From positions 447,183,204 through 447,247,203 of the forward strand of contig NC_085138.1 in NCBI RefSeq assembly GCF_035046485.1: a stretch of DNA of 64,000 bases, in the 5' to 3' direction. The DNA is from Aedes albopictus (taxonomy: Eukaryota; Arthropoda; Insecta; Diptera; Culicidae). Each line of letters opens with the position of its first letter. The first letter of the stretch is position 1. A program made the position numbers and the translations under genes. The notes beneath the pieces were generated by a model, which did no database searches, was not told where the DNA came from, and saw only the letters and a list, made by a program, of their open reading frames with translations. Positions 20,801 through 30,403 of the stretch are shown here, piece after piece.

Positions 20801-23057
20801 AAATTCGGAGCAACAAAGGAGGAGCATGACCGTAATCTACAGAAAGTTATGAAAAGGTTGGAAGATCATAACGTGGTAATTAATCATGAAAAGTGTTCTT
20901 TTGGAAAGGAAATAGTCACGTTCTTGGGTTTTCGAGTATCTGACGAAGGTTGGCAAATCGAGGATGAGAAGATCGGTGCAATTAAGGACGCTCGGAAGCC
21001 CGAATCCACAGCAGAAGCAAAAAGTTTTCTGGGACTCGTTACGTTCATCGATCGATTCATTCCTCAGAGGGCAGATAAGACGCGTTACTTGCGAGAACTG
21101 TCCAATGCACGAGATTTTTATTGGAACCAGGACCTTGACGATGAATTTCAATACCTGAAAACTAATGCGTGGAAACACATAAAGACTCTGGGATACTTCA
21201 ATCGAGAGGATGAGACAGAGCTGTATGTAGATGCTTCCCCATATGGATTAGGGGCCGTGTTGGTCCAATATGATGCGGAATCTAAACCTCGAATCATTTC
21301 CTGCGCATCGAAGGCGTTAACGATAGCAGAAAAGAAATATCCCCAAACGCAAAAGGAGGCCCTTGCGATGGTCTGGGGAGTTGAGCGGTTTTCCATGTAC
21401 CTGTTGAACATTCATTTCACAATTCGGACGGATGCAGAATCTAACGAGTTCATATTCGGTGGATCGCACAGAATTGGCAAGAGAGCTGTCTCTAGGGCGG
21501 AGGCATGGGCATTAAGGCTGCAGCCGTTCAATTTCAAGGTACGTTATTTTATGTTTCTAGATAGATAATCGTTAATTGATCGGTTGTATTCAGGTTGTTC
21601 GAGTGCCAGGAGAGACGAACATGGCCGATGCATTGTCCCGTCTTGTGAAGGAATCACAATCGGCTGATCCATTTGATGATTCCAATGAGAAACATCTGTT
21701 GTACTATCTGGATACTGGTACAATGGAGTTTACTTGGGAGGATATCGAAATTGAAGCTGAAAAGGACGCGGAACTGATTCTGGTTCGAGAAGCAATCAGA
21801 AATAACCAGTGGGACAAGAAATTGAAGCGGTATGAAGCAGAGGCGAAGAATTTGAGTGTACTCGGAGCACTGGTCTTCATGAACGATAGAGTGATTTTGC
21901 CGTTCGCTATTCGCAACAAAGCTCTCAATTCAGCGCATCAAGGACATATGGGCGCCGCATCAATGAAAAAAATATTGAGAAGCTATTTCTGGTGGCCATG
22001 TATGTCCAAGGAAGTTGAAACCTTTGTGAATGGATGTGAAACTTGTTTCCGACTGTCTAGGAAGAATCCGCCCATTCCATTGACTTCCCGTGAGCTTCCC
22101 GAAGGTCCATGGGAAGTTCTCCAAATTGACTTTTTTTCATTCAAAGACTGCGGTACTGGAGAATTTCTCGTCGTGGTAGATACCTACTCGCGATATCTCC
22201 ACGTCGTAGAAATGAAACATATTGACGCAGATAGTACCAACGCAGCGCTGTGTAAAATTTTTGAAGTATGGGGATACCCAATGGCTATTCACAGCGACAA
22301 CGGTCCCCCCTTCCAAGGAGAACAGTTTGTCAAAACGTGGGAAGATCGAGGCGTCAAAATCAGAAAGGCGATTCCATTGAGCGCACAATCAAATGGTGCT
22401 GTAGAGCGGCAGAACAAAGGGCTGAAAGAAGCTTTGACCGCCGCCAAACTTGACAATGTCAATTGGAAAAGGGCCTTGGAACAGTATTTGCATATGCACA
22501 ATAAGGTCCGGCCATTGTCAAGATTGGGCGTTACGCCATTTGAACTACTTGTTGGCTGGCGATTCAGGGGAACGTTCCCGTATTTGTGGGAGAAACTTCC
22601 CACAGATCAAATCGATAGAACTGACATACGCGAAAAGGATAAATTAACTAAACTTGACAGTAAACGATACGCAGATATGAGCAGAGGCGCCAAGGAGTCC
22701 GAGATAACGGTTGGGGACAGAGTCCTTTTAGCTCAAAACACTCGACAGAAAGGAGACCCGATGTTTTCAGAAGATCGCTTTACCGTCCTGACGAGGGAAG
22801 GTGCAAAAGTGGTGGTACAAAGTGACAGGGGTGTCCAATACTCGAGAAATGTGCAAGATGTTAAGAAGGTTCCTATTATGCTGCGAGACAGTCACAGTGA
22901 AGAGCCGATAGACGAAGGAGACGCTTCATCAGCAGCTGAATTTCTGGATTTTCATACAAAACAGCCAACAGCGGAGGTTCTATTGGACAGACCCCAACGT
23001 TCACGGAAGAAACCGTCCCGTTTTAATGACATGGTTTTGTTTTGTGTTTACGATTGA
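17882..23057 (+). CDS. Spliced Gag-Pol polyprotein of the LTR element
   Basis: Exons 17,882-17,955, 18,420-19,581, 19,769-21,538 and 21,594-23,057 total 4,470 nt, or 1,489 residues plus stop. All junctions have GT...AG ends. Exon 1 ends in phase 2, and its last codon is completed as AGG (Arg) by the first base of exon 2. Introns 2 and 3 lie exactly between codons. The intron 3 junction restores the usual gypsy RNase H-to-integrase linker ('VPGETNMADALSRL'). The start ATG lies in the LTR after a good context (GAACC). No stops or frameshifts are present within exons. Splicing is inferred from the sequence and is not shown experimentally. Confidence 0.75.
17899..17913 (+). promoter_or_regulatory. 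Primer binding site, probably tRNA-Ser, inside Gag exon 1
   Basis: One base after the LTR end the sequence reads TGGCGCAGCGGGTAG. TGG pairs with the tRNA CCA end, and the remainder resembles the complement of an insect tRNA-Ser 3' end with one mismatch, as far as I recall that tRNA. It lies within codons 6-11 of Gag, so the primer site is also translated. Confidence 0.6.
17956..18419 (+). other. Intron 1 of the LTR element (464 bp)
   Basis: The donor AG|GTGAGT is near-ideal, and the acceptor is TTTCCTTTTACAG|G. The donor sits about 58 bp after the LTR, where retroviruses have their major splice donor. Stops occur in the frame read on from exon 1. An alternative start for an unspliced product would be a non-ATG codon near 18,373. 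Confidence 0.75.
18065..18262 (+). repeat. 35-bp tandem repeat inside intron 1
   Basis: The core 'cgattggaaaggcgg' recurs near 18,073, 18,109, 18,143, 18,179 and 18,213, a spacing of about 35 bp, with alternating 'tgtcagaaa' and 'tgttggaa' continuations that give a 70-bp higher-order unit. Imperfect cores continue to about 18,330. Confidence 0.75.
18420..19605 (+). CDS. Gag (exon 2 through retained intron 2 to stop)
   Basis: If intron 2 is not removed, Gag stops at TAA 19,603-19,605 after seven intron-encoded residues (VNDVDNV). The N-terminal part has a predicted coiled coil with heptad leucines (18,450-18,540, 'LADELSKVKAELERTR'). The central part is the capsid-like region. An Arg/Gly-rich linker precedes two CCHC zinc knuckles at 19,366-19,470 (C-x2-C-x4-H-x4-C twice), which would bind the genomic RNA. 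The frame is intact. Confidence 0.85.
19582..19768 (+). other. Intron 2, between gag and pol (187 bp)
   Basis: Donor AAG|GTAAATGA, acceptor TTATTACAG|GTGACA. It is AT-rich like a dipteran intron. Both ends fall between codons, and the intron contains the Gag stop, so splicing fuses Gag to Pol in frame. Confidence 0.75.
19769..21568 (+). CDS. Protease-reverse transcriptase-RNase H (pol exon 3)
   Basis: A retropepsin comes first, with the active-site motif 'FIDSGAEVN' at about 19,889-19,915. RT shows 'DLKNAFFHIELDE' near 20,602, 'LPFGLTNAPDIFQ' near 20,697 and the catalytic YLDD at 20,783-20,794. RNase H follows, with 'ELYVDASPYGLGAVL' near 21,220. The frame has no ATG at its start, consistent with reaching it by splicing. 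Read through into intron 3 it ends at TAA 21,566-21,568, which would give a PR-RT-RNase H product without integrase. Confidence 0.88.
   Translation: MTQILSCDQDTSTIGRVRSSVPDQNAAYIMAYVAGIKVPFFIDSGAEVNTITSESFNAILQSESSKENMHDLKYGSDKVLRAYASQGKIDVVATFSAELFVSEERPTTIEKFYVVRESRALLGFNTAVRYSLLAIGLDVPVVGDTDSYWRCEFAVRNVQASSPQEFPKFNVPAVKLNYDRLMPPSRNVYTHIPAAFKDLTRQKLNELQETGIIEKVSKDMDKSFCSSLLVIPKGKTDIRLVVDLRGPNKCIIRTPFKMPTFESILLQLHGAKYFSTVDLKNAFFHIELDETSRHLTNFFAGEALYRCCRLPFGLTNAPDIFQEVMQTVILEDCEGTVNYLDDVMKFGATKEEHDRNLQKVMKRLEDHNVVINHEKCSFGKEIVTFLGFRVSDEGWQIEDEKIGAIKDARKPESTAEAKSFLGLVTFIDRFIPQRADKTRYLRELSNARDFYWNQDLDDEFQYLKTNAWKHIKTLGYFNREDETELYVDASPYGLGAVLVQYDAESKPRIISCASKALTIAEKKYPQTQKEALAMVWGVERFSMYLLNIHFTIRTDAESNEFIFGGSHRIGKRAVSRAEAWALRLQPFNFKVRYFMFLDR
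21539..21593 (+). other. Intron 3, between RNase H and integrase (55 bp)
   Basis: Donor AAG|GTACGT, acceptor TTGTATTCAG|GTTG. At 55 bp it is of typical small-intron size for flies and mosquitoes. Both ends are phase 0. The intron carries an in-frame stop at 21,566-21,568. Confidence 0.75.
21594..23057 (+). CDS. Integrase (pol exon 4)
   Basis: The first residues ('VPGETNMADALSRL') complete the RNase H linker. The zinc-binding HHCC domain is at about 21,938-22,055 (HQGH...C-x2-C). The catalytic core has D at 22,128, D at 22,296 in 'HSDNGPPF' and E at 22,404 in 'GAVERQN', with 35 residues between the second D and E, the DD35E spacing. The stop is TGA at 23,055, just inside the polypurine tract. 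The frame is intact. Confidence 0.88.
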   Translation, partial: VVRVPGETNMADALSRLVKESQSADPFDDSNEKHLLYYLDTGTMEFTWEDIEIEAEKDAELILVREAIRNNQWDKKLKRYEAEAKNLSVLGALVFMNDRVILPFAIRNKALNSAHQGHMGAASMKKILRSYFWWPCMSKEVETFVNGCETCFRLSRKNPPIPLTSRELPEGPWEVLQIDFFSFKDCGTGEFLVVVDTYSRYLHVVEMKHIDADSTNAALCKIFEVWGYPMAIHSDNGPPFQGEQFVKTWEDRGVKIRKAIPLSAQSNGAVERQNKGLKEALTAAKLDNVNWKRALEQYLHMHNKVRPLSRLGVTPFELLVGWRFRGTFPYLWEKLPTDQIDRTDIREKDKLTKLDSKRYADMSRGAKESEITVGDRVLLAQNTRQKGDPMFSEDRFTVLTREGAKVVVQSDRGVQYSRNVQDVKKVPIMLRDSHSEEPIDEGDASSAAEFLDFHTKQPTAEVLLDRPQRSRKKPSRFNDMVLFCVYD

Positions 23058-23074
23058 AGAGTAGAGAAGTGGAG
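23056..23074 (+). promoter_or_regulatory. Polypurine tract
   Basis: A 19-base stretch with only two pyrimidines (GAAGAGTAGAGAAGTGGAG) ends three bases before the right LTR. It should prime plus-strand DNA synthesis. It begins within the integrase stop codon. Confidence 0.75.
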
Positions 23075-23077
23075 CAT

Positions 23078-23828
23078 TGTAGTATGAGAAAGCGATACGA
23101 TGAATAAATGTAATAAAACTTGAAAACACCTGTGTTGAAATTCATTTGGGAAAGAATGCATTCCGATACAAGTAAAATTTTGATTCCGCTAAGCATATTT
23201 CCACTCAGAAACAAAAAGGGAGGAGTTAACTTTTCTAGATCGCTTCCCCTTCTTGGCTTCCCCTTGCTCGTTGGTGATTGGTGATTGAAGGTTCACTCAA
23301 GCTATAAAAGGCGATGTCATTTCGGAGCAAGCTCATTCTTTGGTCGAACGTTGGAAGTGAAGCAGCAGCAGCAGCAGCAGCAGCCAGCAGCAGGAGCAGA
23401 AGAGTAAAAACTCTCTCTCCCGACCACCAGTAACGTCGGCGGTGTAGCAGCGGCGGCGGAGCCACGAGCGGATTGCGTGGAGCGTTGTAGTGAAACAACC
23501 TCTGTTTGACCGTCGGCAACGGCAGCAGAGCCTCGTGTGTTGGTAGTGTAGCATCGACGGAAGAGCCACGAGCGGTTGGCGTGAAACGAGGTGAAGTAAA
23601 CTCGATCGGTGGAGCAAGCAGTGCAGCGCTTCGAAGAAGTAAGCATTCAACCAGAAATCAATAGCCCTTTTTAGGGCTGCGAAGTTATCAGAAATAATTT
23701 GACGTACAGTTATTAGAAATAATTTTCCACAACGGTCCTTTATCAGGGCCAAGAGTTATCAAATTAATTTCTCCGTCGTTTTACCAGCGGTGATACCGGT
23801 TCTCGAGGAACCATGTCCGGTTACGACA
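23078..23828 (+). repeat. Right LTR (uninterrupted, 751 bp)
   Basis: TGTAGTATGAG...GGTTACGACA. Carries the TATA box at 23,303, a (GCA)n run near 23,361, both histone-like hairpins, and a solitary ATG at 23,813 that would start Gag if this were the left LTR. Two AATAAA motifs lie at about 23,103 and 23,112. Confidence 0.92.
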
Positions 23829-23833
23829 CCCAC
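23829..23833. repeat. Target site duplication of LTR element (right)
   Basis: CCCAC, identical to 14,794-14,798. Confidence 0.85.
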
Positions 23834-24800
23834 GTTCTCCCCTCGGGTTCAATCAGGATCAGAAGTTAAATAACATTGTCCACCCGGTCCCGCCAGCCAG
23901 TCGGTGGAAAAAAAAACGAGCGCAAGCCATCTGGAAGCGATTGGAAATTCATATCGACAAAATTTAATTTCACCACTCGCCTACTGTGCTCGTCGTCACC
24001 TACCTCATCCCCAATTCGCTGGAGGTCAAAGCAACCAGTCAAGTCAGCGAGTGTATCACAGGAATCAATCTCGGTCGGTGACCCGGAGGCGAATCTGGGC
24101 GAGGGAAACAACTTCACTTGGGCTGGAAGATGGCAATATCTAAAGTGGTGTTTTTTTTGTTGAATAATCATTCTTTGCTAGAATCAATCTTATCGAGTGG
24201 GGTTGATTTTCAGTACATTTTTAAGCGATCCTTAAATTTTCGAGCAGACGCCTTGTAGTTCATCAGGCGGCAATTTTCATTCATTTTTCTGCATATTCAA
24301 AGTCAGCTGCTCGATACTCGTTTGTCAACTGAATGAAAGTCAATGATTAGGGTCTTGTGCCATTTGGGCAGGTGTACCTATTTTGGGCACTTGCCGCTAT
24401 AACTAAGTCAATTTCAAACCGAATGATTTGAAATTTTGTATAGAATTAAACACGTACAGTATCAATGTACTATAGAGTAAAAGCACACACTGCTAAGCGT
24501 TCGGTAATGATTTTATACAGAATTTCTGTAAAAATTGCCAAATTTCGATGAAATGTTATCGTTTATCCGTTAAGCACTAAACGAAGCTTCTAATCGCACC
24601 ATGCTGTGGGGTGAGAGTTCGATTCCTGCTCCAAGCGATGAAACTTTTCGTGAGAATAGTTTCTGCTCCGTATCCACTGGTGCATGATCCGTGTGTCCGT
24701 TGTCTAGTGTTAAGTTTCGTTCAGTCTGTACAGCCTCTGGCTGAAGACGGTGTCCGTGTCTTTTAAGTTCGGTGAAAGTTGCTAACATTACCGACATTTT
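23834..24800. other. Flanking interval without recognised genes
   Basis: 23,834-24,180 is comparatively GC-rich and looks single-copy, but its short frames on both strands carry no recognisable domain. Around 24,360-24,450 the 'cgctataactaagtcaattt' phrase is shared with the arms of the MITE at 3,213. Confidence 0.4.
24575..24800 (+). repeat. tRNA-like SINE relic (B-box only)
   Basis: GAGTTCGATTCC at about 24,616 is a good RNA polymerase III B box. The upstream 50 bases do not give a convincing A box or cloverleaf. The tail is non-repetitive. This could be a decayed tRNA-derived SINE; it is not a tRNA gene. Confidence 0.35.
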
Positions 24801-24829
24801 CCGGTAAAACTAACTTAATGTGTGAGGAA

Positions 24830-26490
24830 TTCCCTTTGAATTCTATGAAGGATTTTCTAAGAATCCTTATAGAGAATACTCCATGTATGAGACGGATTGT
24901 CTCATAGTTCCGAGATGAATTCTCCCAGAATAATGTGATAGATTGTCTCAGAATTCTAAGATAACCAGATTCTTAAGAGAAATATAAAAGATTTTTTCCA
25001 AAGTCTGAGAGGATTCTTCCTGGAAGGGATTACGAATACTTCTAGAACGGACGAGTATCTTGAGAAGGATTCTCGTGAATTCTGAGGGGCATTACCACAT
25101 AAAACAGAAAAATCACTGCAGATTCCGGAAAGAAATTCCCCCCAAAACTATGAAAGGACTCCCCTAAACTCCTGAAAGGGGGATTGTCCCAGAACTCTGA
25201 GAATGATTCCTCTAGAATACTTTAAATTATTACACCAGAATCTCAAGAGAATCTTTCCATAATCTCGTCAGGAATTCTGGATATCTGGGAGCAACTGCTC
25301 CAGAATACAGAAAACAGAAATCTACTGGGATTCTCGTAGAATGCTGAGAAGGATTTCTTCCGAACCCTAAAAGGAATCACAAAAAATCTATGCGAGGGTT
25401 CTCCAAAATCCAGAGTTCTCTAGAGCTCGTGAGAGATTCTTCAATAATCAATAATTCTGAAAGGAAGTGCCCTGGAATCTTGAAAAATAAAGCCCCAGAA
25501 TCCCGAGGAATTCTCCAGAATCATGAGATAAATTCCCCAGAATCTTAAGAGAAATTTCCCCAGAATCCTGACGAGGAATACCCCAGAAAGCCGAATTGTC
25601 AGAGAATCTTGGGAAGAGTACCCGCAGAATACTTAGTGATTTTCCCATAATATAAAAAAAAATCTGACGCAGAATCCTGAGAAGGGTACCACTAGAATCC
25701 TGTGTGGAGTTCCCCTAGAATTCTAAGAAATATTCCCCCAGAATTCTGAGAGGAGTTTCGCCACAATTCTGAGAATGATTCTCCAAGAAGTCTGAGAGGA
25801 GTTGCTGAGAATGCTGAGAAAGATTTTCTCAGAACTCTGAGTGAGGGTCTTCCAGAATCCTTAGAGGAATCAACCCGGATCATCCAGATTTTTTTTAGAA
25901 TCCTGAAAGGGATTTCAGATTTTGGTAGGGAACCCTGGTACGAAATACCGTGCTATAAATGAATTCCCCTAGCATCCAGAGATTTTCTTAAAATTCTGAA
26001 AGGTATTCTCAACAAACACTACTGAGAAAAAATCCCCCAGAATGTTTGAAGGGATTCTTCCATAACTCTGTGGATTTCTCTAAAATTCTGTGATAGATTC
26101 CTTCAAAATGCTGGAAATTATTACACCAGCATCCTGAGAGGCCTTGTTCTAGTGAAGAGAGAACGGCTCTTCCAATAGGAATTCTCCTTGAATTCAATTA
26201 AGGATTTTCCTAGAATCCTGGGAGAGATTACTCCAATTTTCTAGAATGGATTCTCTCAGAATCTTTTATAGGATTTTTTCCAGAATCATGAGGGATTTCC
26301 TCAGATTCCCGAGATGAATTCTCCCTGAATCCTGTGACGGATTGCATGAGAATCAGGAGAGTTGTTTTTCCTCATCATTCTCCCAGAATGCTTAGAAGGA
26401 TATCCCCAGAACTCACTTGCGGATTCTTCTAGAACCCTGGAAGAAATTCTCCGGCAGTATTAAAAGACATCCAATTAGAATCCAGTTAGA
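24830..26490. repeat. Large block of degenerate AGAATCCTGAGAGG-type repeat
   Basis: About 1.7 kb of units like 'ccccagaatcctgagaggaa', 25-35 bp apart and strongly diverged, with no exact array. The same pattern resumes at 27,263-27,440, so the element at 26,492-27,262 appears to have been inserted into the block. Confidence 0.65.
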
Positions 26491-26491
26491 G

Positions 26492-27262
26492 CCCAGACAA
26501 CCGGGAATCGCATAAGGATGCACGCTATACATCGTATAAAGTACTATTTTAAGTCACTATCGCATATATGTACGGCTGAAGGACAATTTTCATCGCATAT
26601 GATGTTATTTTTTGAACTTACTGCGATGTATCTGGTAAAATCATATAAGAGTGCAAATTAACTTTTAAAATGTATGACTACATCGTAGTAGACGACATTT
26701 CGATGTTCTGTTGCGACGAACTTTGCTTATTCGCAAAAGCGTTCGAGTGAACTCGCAAAGTTGCAATTTGAATTCGCATGATTGCATACTGCGATGATTA
26801 TTGGCGTGGTTCAAAAAATCGTTTTTGCTCCACACCGCTTATTCGATTCCTATCCAGCATATATGCCTTCTCCCAAAATTTGAGCTCATTTGGTTGAAAA
26901 TTGAGACTGCACAAGCCCTTCAAAGTTTGTATGGGAATTACTATGGGGAAACGATGTTTTTTATTCATTCGACCGTAACATTTCCCCCAAGTGCTCTAGA
27001 GGGTTAGTTGGCCCTTGACACTCTTAGGCTACTCTATCAGCTACAACTTTGCCGAAGACCGCATTCAAATCGGACGCCTCATTAATTAGTTATCGATTTG
27101 TGATAGCGGCATTATTTTTCCGTCAATGCGCGTATAGCGCCTCCACTTTCGTATGCATAAGGCACTTATTATTACTGCATCTTATGCGATGTAACTTTAC
27201 CGCATCAAAGTACGTATAACATGAACGTAAACTTCATTATACGTGCAAATTGGTTATCTGGG
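26492..27262. mobile_element. Long member of the CCCAGATAACC inverted-repeat family
   Basis: It begins CCCAGACAACCGGGAATCGC and, on the minus strand, begins CCCAGATAACCAATTTGC. It shares 'atcgcataag' and 'gcctccact' with the short element at 54,499-54,640, so the two are long and short forms of one family. Degenerate AGAATCC repeat lies on both sides. No transposase frame is evident. Confidence 0.55.
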
Positions 27263-27440
27263 AGATTGCTCCAGAATCCTGAGAGGGATTCTCCACATTA
27301 TCAAGAGAAATTCATCTAGAATCCCGAGAGGGATAGATTGACCTAGAACCTTGAAAGGGACTCTCTAGATTATAAGGAGGATTCCTTTAGAATCCTGAGA
27401 AAGATTGACTTAGACTTCTGGGAGGGATTGCCCAAAAAAC
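27263..27440. repeat. Continuation of degenerate AGAATCC repeat
   Basis: Same unit type and orientation as 24,830-26,490, separated from it by the 771-bp insertion. Confidence 0.5.
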
Positions 27441-28794
27441 CTGAGATAAACAGGTATGCTTTGATTTAGTAGATCCTAGATTATATAGACCCTCTATGTA
27501 CTTCGATTTTTTGTACATTTTACCTCGATTTTATGTATATTTTTTAATGGTTAAATTCAACAGTGAATTCTGAAAAAAGTAATTTATTATTTTTGTATCG
27601 AAAGAAAAATCGAATGTGAAAAATCGATTCGGTCGAATTTGTGGGGCTTCAACATCGATTCAAACAATCGATTAATCGGAACAAAAACATCGATGTTGCG
27701 AATAGATATGAATAGATGTGAGTATGTATGTATGGCTGTGCGTAAGAAAAAGTTCACTCACTTTTAAGGCACTTCCCATCGGCCGATTCTACGAATTATA
27801 GCTCGAATCAAACCGGAATTTAAACGCATTGTTTGCTACTGAATATGATGCGGATCGGTCAAAGTGTTCCGGAGTTATGGTCATTTTTGTGATCCGGATC
27901 AGCACCAGTGAGGTCGTATATAAAACTGAAGCAAATTCTATCATGCGACACATAAAACTGCGCCGAGTTTTGTAAAATAAAAACTACAAAACCACGAAGC
28001 CGGCCAAAAATTTAAGATGGCGATCTAAAATCCAAGATGGCGGCCCACAACTAAAAGAGGTGGGTGTTTTATGTAGTTTAAGGCTCCAAAACCATGCAAT
28101 ATGAGTTTCAGTATATTTAGTATGGGTAAGATTTCCGGAGTCCGAAAAAGGGAATCAGAATATTCAAGATGGCGGCCCACAATCCAATATGGAGGCTGTT
28201 TTAAGGAGTTATAGGCTCAGAATGCAGAATCAGAATGCAAGATGGCGACCGAAAATTCAAGATGGCGACTGTTTCAAGGAGTTTAAGGCTCTAAAATCAT
28301 GCAGTATAGGGATAATTTGGTGTAGTGAAAACACATTGAGTCCAACAATGACGACCAGAGTATCCAAGACAGCGGCCAAAATATCCAAAATAGTAGCTGT
28401 TTTGAGAAATTTAAGGGTCAATTCCATGTAATATGGGTACACATTAATGTTCCGATTTTATCATTGTCTTTGCGCGACAGAACTTAATTTTTAAATAATG
28501 TTCTTACATTTGAAGACAACTCTCCTTACTCTTATTTAAGATGCATATCCAAAGCACGATTTGCAGCTCAAAAAGTATTGAAAACACGCGGAGATGTTGC
28601 GAAATGTTTTGAAAAGTTCAAAAGTTCTGATAAGAAAATCCAAGATGTTAGCTCAAAGTTCAAGATAGCGGTGCACAATTTAATATTTTGAATCAAATGT
28701 ACCCACATTGCGTAGATTTGAAAAGCAGCTGCGCCTTAGTATTTTTTTTTTTGTTAAAGTCTATATAAAATACCTAAACTACTGCAGGTTACAT
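27441..28794. repeat. Interval with tandem 'AAGATGGCGGCC' repeats
   Basis: 27,441-27,950 is unclassified AT-rich DNA. From about 28,010 to 28,660 the phrase 'ccaagatggcggcccacaa' or a close form recurs roughly every 50-60 bp, alternating with 'gtttaaggctc.aaa.catgc'. It is a diverged satellite-like block without genes. Confidence 0.5.
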
Positions 28795-29995
28795 GTATTT
28801 CTTGGATTTCTTGAGGAAGTCTTTCAAAGACAATTTTCCAGATATTCCTCCAGAAATTCGTTGGTATTTCTTCAGGAATATCACCAGAAAGTTGTTCTAG
28901 GGATACTATTGAAAATCCCCACATGCGTGTGCCAGAAATTTCACTGGGGATTTTTCCAGAAAGTTCTGCAGAAAGTCCTCCATAGATTGCTGCATTATTA
29001 TTTTCAGTGATTAAGGCGAGGCATTTTCTTATTCTCAACTATTTCCTAGGAATTTCTACGGAATCTTATTAAGAAATATCTCAAGAGTTTTTTTTAGGTA
29101 TCTTTGTCTTTGCGTTTCTCCAGGTATTCTGATTTTTTTTAGAATTGTGTTGAATGATTTCCCCAAGAATACAAGCCAAGATTTTTTTTCATTAATTCCT
29201 TAAAATCTTTTTCTCTATTTCACCCAAGGTTTTCCGGAGATATTCCTTCTGAAAGGAATTCCTGATGGTATTCCTTCATGAACTTCCTGGGATTTCTTTA
29301 GCAATTCCTCCAGAGATTCATTCAAAATTACTTCCTACGCTTTCTACAGGAATACTGCTGTAATGCACTCATACGTTCATAGAATGGGAGGTTCAAGCTG
29401 ACACTTCAGGAGAGAATCCGCCTTCCTGATCACGGAACTCCTGAAGATTTCCTTTCTGAATGAATGCTTTCTGAAATTCCTTTAAGGATATAGTTAGATC
29501 TCCAGAGACTTCTTCGGAATTTCAGGGATTTTTTTCAGAAATTTTTTAATAGTTCTTCCAATGAATTCTTCATAAATTTTCCTACAGAAACTGCTTCGGA
29601 AATTCTTCCCAGGGTTTCTACAAGAATTCTTTGACAAAAAGCCATCCTGCAGAAATTCCTACATGGATTTCTCTAGAAATTGCTTTCACGATTTATCAGA
29701 AATATCTCCTGGGATGTATATAGAGATTCTTGCAGGATTTGTTTCAGAACTCCACCAAGAATTTTTCGGAAGCTCTTCCAGAAATTTCACAAAAACTACT
29801 GAAGAGCTCACTAAGCATATCCTGAAAGAATTTCCAAGAAATCCCTAGATAATTGCCAGAAGAAATCCCTTTAAGACTCCTGGAGATATTTTTTGGAAAT
29901 TCCCAGTATAAATTCTTGTAACTGTTTTGGAAGAATTCCTAAAGCAATTTCTTAAGTTATCTTATTGGTAATTCCTGGATGAATGTCTAGGACAA
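28795..29995. repeat. Degenerate AATTCCTCCAGA-type repeat
   Basis: Chain of 'ttcctccagaaattc' units, with complementary orientation ('gaattcctggagg' types) becoming common after about 29,830. Confidence 0.6.
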
Positions 29996-30021
29996 TACTT
30001 AGAAGAGGTTCCGAGTCTCCT

Positions 30022-30403
30022 GGCCACACGCCAGGGTCATTTGGCTGAATGCCATTTAACCGAATGCTGTTGGGCCGAAAAGTTGATGAACTTAAGTCAT
30101 CATGCCATTCTCTACGTTAGTAGAACTCCCTATGATTTAAAGAAGGAAAAATCTTTGATAAAGCACTGGCGGTTTTTACGCAAACTAATCTCTGAATGGC
30201 AAAACTAGGAAGTATAGCCTAAGATTTATACAAGGAAATATTTCTGATGATCATATATATAAAATTTCATCTGATTTTTTTTTATCATGATTTAGCCATA
30301 CGGCATTCATCCAAACGATCTATTCGGCCAGATGGCTTTCGGCCAAATGGCGTTCGGCCAAATGGCGTTCGGCCAAACGGCATTCGGTCAAATGGCCGAA
30401 CAT
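30022..30403. repeat. CGGCCAAATGG repeat in inverted arrangement
   Basis: At 30,300-30,403 the unit 'ttcggccaaatggcg' is repeated five to six times at about 15-17 bp spacing. At 30,040-30,080 related units occur in the opposite sense ('catttaaccgaatgctgt'). About 220 bp of AT-rich sequence separates them. Confidence 0.55.

Larger units (their letters stand above)
14799..23828 (+). mobile_element. Intron-containing Ty3/gypsy-like LTR retrotransposon, nested with a LINE
   Basis: Two LTRs beginning TGTAGTATGAG and ending GGTTACGACA (TG...CA) flank gag and pol in the order gag, PR, RT, RNase H, IN, which is the Ty3/gypsy order. A 5-bp duplication (CCCAC) flanks the whole. Without the inserted LINE the element is about 6.75 kb. 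No envelope frame is present. The LTRs appear identical apart from a 72-bp tandem unit, so the insertion is recent. Three intron-like gaps interrupt the coding region, each with GT...AG ends. The lineage within gypsy (perhaps Mag-like) is uncertain. Confidence 0.9.
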
